Part shown: positions 59,371-64,000 of the stretch, one piece after another
Position numbering within the stretch: position 1 is the first letter of the stretch
Layout: the number at the start of each line of letters is the position of its first letter
Source: Granulicella cerasi
GTDB lineage: Bacteria; Acidobacteriota; Terriglobia; Terriglobales; Acidobacteriaceae
Assembly: GCF_025685575.1 (NCBI RefSeq)
Contig: NZ_JAGSYD010000003.1
Span: forward strand, 124,001-188,000
DNA length: 64,000 nucleotides
Direction of reading: 5' to 3'
Notes under the pieces: generated by a model
What the model saw: the letters and a program-made list of their open reading frames with translations, nothing else
Database searches by the model: none
What the model was told of the DNA's origin: nothing
Translations under genes and position numbers: made by a program

Positions 59371-60318
59371 TTACTTCTCCGCAGCGACGCAGGCCTTGAA
59401 GTAATCGAGCGACTTCGCGAGGCCTTCACGCAGAGGAACCTTCGGCTCCCAGCCGAGCAGGCTCTTCGCCTTGGTGATGTCCGGCTTGCGCTGCTTGGGG
59501 TCATCCTGCGGCAGCGGCTGGAAGGTGAGTTCGCTCTTTGAGCCGGTGAGCGCCAGCACTTCCTGCGCGCACTCAATCATCGTGAACTCACCGGGGTTGC
59601 CGATGTTCGTCGGCAGATGCTCGTCGGACTTCGACAGAGCCAGAATGCCAGCGATGAGGTCCGAGACATAGCAGAAGGAACGCGTCTGCTTGCCGTCACC
59701 GTAGATGGTCAACGGCACACCGCGCAGTGCCTGCATCATGAAGTTCGAGATCACACGGCCATCGTTGGCCTGTAGACGAGGACCGTAGGTGTTGAAGATG
59801 CGGACGAGGTGCGTGTTGACGTGGTGATAGCGGTTGTACGCCGTCACAGCGGCCTCAGAGAAGCGCTTGGCTTCGTCGTACACCGAGCGCGGACCGATCG
59901 GGTTCACGTTGCCCCAGTAGCTCTCCACCTGAGGATGCACTTCGGGATCGCCGTAGCACTCTGAGGTGGACGCGTGCAGGTAGCCCGCGCCGTACTTCTT
60001 CGCCACTTCCAGTGTGTTGATCGTGCCCGCCGAACCGACCAGCAGCGTCTCGATACCGAGACGATAGTAGTCCACGGGGCTGGCAGGTGAAGCGAGGTTG
60101 AAGACGTAATCGACGTGGCCGAAATCGAACGGCTCGCAGATGTCTTTCTGCTCGAAGCGGAAGCGCGACTCGCCCTTCAGGTGGGCGAGGTTATCGAGCT
60201 TGCCGGTCGCGAGGTTATCGACGCCGAGGACGTCATGGCCTTCGGCGAGCAGGGCGTCAGTAAGGTGCGAGCCGAGGAACCCGGCCGCACCGGTAACGAG
60301 AATCAACTTGTTGCTCAA
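59371..60318 (-). CDS. uxs: UDP-glucuronate decarboxylase (UDP-xylose synthase)
   Basis: The 315-residue extended short-chain dehydrogenase has the NAD-binding [16 protein letters not shown], the conserved [14 protein letters not shown] typical of UDP-xylose synthases, and the catalytic YDEAKR with a preceding TSECYG. It would convert UDP-glucuronate, product of the upstream ugd, to UDP-xylose. The stop-to-start distance from ugd is 24 bases, so the two are co-transcribed and act in sequence. A dTDP-glucose dehydratase-like role is less likely given the ASPASP motif. Confidence 0.92.
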   Translation of the reverse strand: MSNKLILVTGAAGFLGSHLTDALLAEGHDVLGVDNLATGKLDNLAHLKGESRFRFEQKDICEPFDFGHVDYVFNLASPASPVDYYRLGIETLLVGSAGTINTLEVAKKYGAGYLHASTSECYGDPEVHPQVESYWGNVNPIGPRSVYDEAKRFSEAAVTAYNRYHHVNTHLVRIFNTYGPRLQANDGRVISNFMMQALRGVPLTIYGDGKQTRSFCYVSDLIAGILALSKSDEHLPTNIGNPGEFTMIECAQEVLALTGSKSELTFQPLPQDDPKQRKPDITKAKSLLGWEPKVPLREGLAKSLDYFKACVAAEK

Positions 60319-60342
60319 ACGCTTCCCTTTCGGAGTGCTGCC

Positions 60343-61746
60343 CTAGGCCTTGACGACTTCGCGCGCAGGGTTGGCGACCGGACGGCCGACGCTCAGATAC
60401 GTGAACCCAGCTTCGGACATCGTCTTCGGGTCGAACATATTGCGACCGTCGATCACGATCGGATAACGCAGCGTGCGCTGCAGCATCTCGAGGTCGATGG
60501 ACTTGAACTCAGCCCAGTCGGTCAGCACCAGCAGCGCATCCGCGTCCTTGGCCGCGCCTTCGACGCTGTCAGCGTATTGCATCTGCGCCGAGGGAGGAAG
60601 CTCGAGCTTGGCGCGCTCGATCGCTGCGGGATCGTAGGCCACGAGCTGGCAGCCTTCGCCAAGCAGCATTTCGCAGAGGTCGATCGCCGGGCTCTCGCGA
60701 ATGTCGTCGGTCTCGCCCTTGAACGCAAGGCCGAGGACCGCGAGGCGCTTGCCACGCAGCGTCCACAGGGCCGAGCGCACCTTCGCGAGAAAGCGCTTCT
60801 TCTGCGTCGCATTGATGCGTTCCACCTCGGTCAGCAGGTTGAAGTCAACACCCATCTGCTCGGCCACCGAACGGAAAGCCGCAACGTCCTTCGGGAAGCA
60901 CGAACCGCCGTAGCCGATGCCCGGACGCAGGAACTTGGGCCCAATGCGGGAGTCCAGACCGATGCCGCGCGACACCTGCTCGACGTTCGCGTCTGCCGCC
61001 TCACAGAGGTTCGAGACCGCGTTGATGAACGAGATCTTCACGGCCAGGAACGCGTTCGAGGCGTGCTTGATGATCTCGGCGCTCTTGGTCGAGGTGAAGA
61101 GGATCGGAGCCGGAGCATCTTCCGTGCAGATGCCGGGGATCGGCTCGGCGGTCTTATAGTACGTGCCTTCAGTCAGCGGCGAATAGATATCGCCGAGCAC
61201 CTTTGCAGCGCGTTCTGAGTCCGCACCGACGACGATGCGGTCCGGATGCAGGAAGTCTTCGACGGCAGTACCTTCGCGCAGGAACTCAGGGTTTGAAACG
61301 ACATCGAACATCTCGCGCGAGACGCCGTTACGTTCGATGACGCGACGAATCCACTCGTTCGTGTAGACCGGCACCGTGCTCTTTTCCACGATGACCTTAT
61401 AGCTGTCGACGTGGCGCGCAATCTCGCTCGCGACGGCTTCCACGTACGAGAGGTCGGCATCACCGGTTTCGGACTGCGGGGTGCCGACGGCGATGAAGAT
61501 CGCTGCAGCCTGCGCAGTCGCTTCGGCGAGATCCGTGGTGAAGACCACGCCTTTGTTGCCATGCCGAGCCAGCAATTCAGGAAGATGCTCTTCGTGGATG
61601 AGCGTGTCACCGCCGCGCAGGGCGTCTACTTTGCGCTGATCGTTATCGACGCAAATCACCTGGTGACCTAGTTCGGCAAAGCAGACAGCCGCCACCAGAC
61701 CAACGTATCCCGAGCCTACAACTGCAATTTTGATGGACTTGCTCAT
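60343..61746 (-). CDS. ugd: UDP-glucose 6-dehydrogenase
   Basis: Ugd oxidises UDP-glucose to UDP-glucuronate with two NAD+. The 467-residue protein has the Rossmann start VVGSGYVGLVAAVCFAE, IVEKSTVPVYTNEW, the catalytic cysteine in GIGYGGSCFPKDVAAF, and the C-terminal VLGLAFKGETDDIRESPA. It supplies UDP-glucuronate to the next gene (uxs), and sits divergent from the tyrosine autokinase gene, consistent with an exopolysaccharide operon pair sharing a 109-base promoter region. Confidence 0.96.
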   Translation of the reverse strand: MSKSIKIAVVGSGYVGLVAAVCFAELGHQVICVDNDQRKVDALRGGDTLIHEEHLPELLARHGNKGVVFTTDLAEATAQAAAIFIAVGTPQSETGDADLSYVEAVASEIARHVDSYKVIVEKSTVPVYTNEWIRRVIERNGVSREMFDVVSNPEFLREGTAVEDFLHPDRIVVGADSERAAKVLGDIYSPLTEGTYYKTAEPIPGICTEDAPAPILFTSTKSAEIIKHASNAFLAVKISFINAVSNLCEAADANVEQVSRGIGLDSRIGPKFLRPGIGYGGSCFPKDVAAFRSVAEQMGVDFNLLTEVERINATQKKRFLAKVRSALWTLRGKRLAVLGLAFKGETDDIRESPAIDLCEMLLGEGCQLVAYDPAAIERAKLELPPSAQMQYADSVEGAAKDADALLVLTDWAEFKSIDLEMLQRTLRYPIVIDGRNMFDPKTMSEAGFTYLSVGRPVANPAREVVKA

Positions 61747-61855
61747 GAAGCTCCCACTACTCTTTTCGCCGGATGAAAGACGGCTTTCCTATAGGCTACT
61801 GCGAAATGGCAATACTGCGTAGTGTGTCGAAACGTTCTCGCGTAAACTGGTGGCG

Positions 61856-64000
61856 ATGATCCAGGATCCTTTTGAGTCACACGCGGCTGGTTCCGCCACG
61901 CCGCCGCCCAATGCGTCGCACGCACCGCAGACCGCAAAAGAGTCGGGGCTGCTTGATGCGTTGACCACGCTGCGTAAGCGCAAGTGGATCATTCTTGCGT
62001 TCTGCCTCGGCGGTATTTTGCTCGGCCTGGTGCGCTATCACCGCCAGCCGCGCCTCTATGAGGCTGTCGGTTCGCTGGAGATCGGCGGTGGATCTTCGAG
62101 CGCCTTGCGTCAGGCCTCCGCGGCCGGTCGTGGCGCAGGCTTCGGCGGATCAGATCTCAGTTCCTCGACGCAGACGCAGATTGCGATTCTGCAGAGCCAC
62201 ACGCTGCTGCTCAGCGTGGCGCGCGACCTCGATCTGGCGAACAACCCCGATTTCTGGGGCGCCAAGGGCACCATGCCGCACCGTAGCGTGGATGACCCCC
62301 TCGTGCAGGCGCAGGTCGTGGCGATGCTCAACGGCACGCTCAATATTTCCGCACTGCAGAAGACCGACATCATTACCGTCACGAGCCGCACGGGCAGCGC
62401 GAAGCTTTCGGCCGACATCGTCAACCGTCTGATGACGGATTACATTCACCGCAACATGCAGACCCGCTTCGACGCCACGAAGCGCGCGTCCTCCTTCCTC
62501 TCCGGTCAGCTCGACGACCTGAAGCAGAAGGTCGAAGATTCGCAGGCGAAGGTCATCGAACTCGGCAAGCGCATCGGCGTACTGGGATTCGACCCGACCA
62601 AGAACCAGATCACCAGCAACCTCGACACGCTGACGAAGGCCGTCGGCGAGGCTGAGGTGCACCGCATCCTCTCGGGCTCGCGCTATAGCATTCTGCGCAA
62701 CATGGATCCCGGCGCACTGGACGCGAGCATCGACGCCAGCAGGCTCACCGGAGCTTCGGCGCTTTCAGCACTGCGTGCACAGCGCGAAGGCGAGCTGGTA
62801 AAGCTTGCCGAACTCTCGCAGCAGTACGGCCCCAAGCACCCCGAGGTCGAAGCGATCCAGCGTGAGGTCAACGAACTCAACAAGCAGATCAATGTCGAGC
62901 AGAACCGTCTGCTGACGCAAGCCCGCGAAGAGTTCGCTGCTGCGCGTGCGGAAGAGGGCGGCACACGCTCCGCGCTGGAAGACGAGAAAGCCGACGCTTA
63001 CCGCCTGCGCGACGACCTGCTGCAGTACACCCTGCTACAGCGCGACTTCGAGTCCAGCCGCACGCTGTACGACAGCCTGCAGAATCAGCTTCGTTCCGCT
63101 GGTATTACAGCGGGCCTGGAAGCTACTGAAATCGACATCGTCGACTACGCGACCCCGCCCGTCATGCCGTCGATGCAGCCGCGCAGCACGATCATGATGG
63201 TGAACTTCGTCGTAGCGACCCTGCTCGGCCTGATCATCGCCTTCATCGTCGACGCGCTCGATACCGGCATCCATACCGTGAGCGAACTGGAGCAGATCTC
63301 CGGCCTTCCATCACTCGCTCTGATTCCCCGCGCGCGCCGTATCGCCGAAGGCGCAACGCTCACGGTGGCACAGCGGAATCTCGCGCTGCTCAATGCGCCG
63401 CGAAGCCAGTTCGCTGAGTCGTTCCGCGCGCTGCGCACGTCGCTGCTGCTCTCCACGCCGGGCAGTGAGCCGCAGGTCATCCTCGTCACCAGCTCGATTC
63501 CCAACGAAGGCAAGACCACTGCGGCGATGAACCTCGCCTGTGTGCTTGCGCAGCGCGACATGCGCGTGCTGTTGATCGATGCCGACCTTCGCCGTCCCAG
63601 CATTCATCATCGCCTCGGGCTGAATGGCAAGAAGGGCCTGACGTCGATCCTCTCGGGTTCGGCTGATCTTGAAAGCGTCATCCAAAACCTGCCCGAAATC
63701 CCGACACTCGACGTGCTGGTCTCCGGGCCGGTGCCGCCGTTCCCGCAAGAGATGCTGGGTTCGGAAGATATGCGTCAGCTGCTGCTAGAGGCTCGCCAGA
63801 AGTACACGCACATCATCATCGACTCTCCGCCGTTGCTTTCTGTGACCGACTCGCAGATTCTCGCCCGCGAAGTAGACACGGTCGTGCTGATGGTGCGCTA
63901 CGGCAAGAGCACGCGCCAGTCCGTACGCCGCGGCCGCGAGATGCTCCAGCGTGCTGGCGCGCGCGTGGCCGGCATCGCGCTCAACGCAGTCGACACGAAC
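61856..64000 (+). CDS. Polysaccharide tyrosine autokinase (Wzc-type), 3' partial
   Basis: The gene runs off the window end after 715 codons. The product has a short cytoplasmic N-terminus, a first transmembrane helix (WIILAFCLGGILLGLV), a periplasmic Wzz-like chain-length domain with coiled coils, and a second helix (NFVVATLLGLIIAFIVDAL). It ends in a bacterial tyrosine-kinase ATPase domain: Walker A SSIPNEGKTTAAMN, Walker A' VLLIDADLRRP and Walker B HIIIDSPPLLS. Such proteins control polymer length and export of capsule or exopolysaccharide. A Tyr-rich tail would lie beyond the window. Support for ATG 61856 is a weak GGTGG upstream. Confidence 0.93.
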   Translation, partial: MIQDPFESHAAGSATPPPNASHAPQTAKESGLLDALTTLRKRKWIILAFCLGGILLGLVRYHRQPRLYEAVGSLEIGGGSSSALRQASAAGRGAGFGGSDLSSSTQTQIAILQSHTLLLSVARDLDLANNPDFWGAKGTMPHRSVDDPLVQAQVVAMLNGTLNISALQKTDIITVTSRTGSAKLSADIVNRLMTDYIHRNMQTRFDATKRASSFLSGQLDDLKQKVEDSQAKVIELGKRIGVLGFDPTKNQITSNLDTLTKAVGEAEVHRILSGSRYSILRNMDPGALDASIDASRLTGASALSALRAQREGELVKLAELSQQYGPKHPEVEAIQREVNELNKQINVEQNRLLTQAREEFAAARAEEGGTRSALEDEKADAYRLRDDLLQYTLLQRDFESSRTLYDSLQNQLRSAGITAGLEATEIDIVDYATPPVMPSMQPRSTIMMVNFVVATLLGLIIAFIVDALDTGIHTVSELEQISGLPSLALIPRARRIAEGATLTVAQRNLALLNAPRSQFAESFRALRTSLLLSTPGSEPQVILVTSSIPNEGKTTAAMNLACVLAQRDMRVLLIDADLRRPSIHHRLGLNGKKGLTSILSGSADLESVIQNLPEIPTLDVLVSGPVPPFPQEMLGSEDMRQLLLEARQKYTHIIIDSPPLLSVTDSQILAREVDTVVLMVRYGKSTRQSVRRGREMLQRAGARVAGIALNAVDTN

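Overview
The window looks like chromosomal DNA from an Acidobacteriota bacterium, probably family Acidobacteriaceae (Granulicella/Terriglobus/Edaphobacter type). The grounds are high GC, a secreted VWFA protein of the acidobacterial type, a homodimeric-type pyruvate dehydrogenase E1, abundant TonB and outer-membrane beta-barrel genes, and the general gene style. This is inferred from protein content only. There is no rRNA, tRNA, CRISPR array or recognisable prophage.

Layout. 1-1 kb: the 3' part of a secreted lipoprotein-sorting-like gene (+), then a terminator shared with cspA. 1-10.1 kb (all minus): cspA, cmk, a gene with long Arg/Phe/Pro/Gly repeats, mutL, a small four-helix-bundle gene enclosed by inverted repeats, pyk, a YihY membrane protein and a thioredoxin-like lipoprotein. 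10.2-15.6 kb: a small membrane protein (+), then VWFA protein, GAF-GGDEF-EAL protein and acetyl-CoA synthetase (all minus). 16-24 kb: small membrane proteins, a DUF421 protein, a TonB-type energy transducer, a secreted pseudo-metallopeptidase, three outer-membrane barrels and two small secreted proteins.

24-41.7 kb is the core of the window: a LysR regulator divergent from a branched-chain amino acid supercluster, leuA-leuB-x-leuC-x-leuD-x-x-ilvD-x-ilvB-[REP transposase]-x-ilvN-x-ilvC, all on the plus strand and closed by a terminator after ilvC. Together these genes cover all the dedicated reactions from pyruvate/2-oxobutyrate to the valine, isoleucine and leucine precursors except the final transaminase (ilvE) and threonine deaminase (ilvA). 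LeuA is short and lacks its C-terminal allosteric domain. Uncharacterised genes (x) are interleaved, often overlapping their neighbours by 1-4 bases. A REP-associated tyrosine transposase unit with inverted REP sequences sits between ilvB and ilvN, and REP-type sequences also lie between leuA and leuB and after leuD.

41.7-53.7 kb: assorted secreted, redox and regulatory genes, including tandem DUF4174 genes separated by a 19-nt tandem repeat, a LysR/aldo-keto reductase divergent pair, thiC, argJ and a beta-propeller lipoprotein. 53.7-57.2 kb: aceE followed by a degenerate E1-alpha-like gene. 57.3-64 kb: exopolysaccharide/capsule genes (Wzi-like porin, UDP-xylose synthase, UDP-glucose dehydrogenase, and a tyrosine autokinase that runs off the end).
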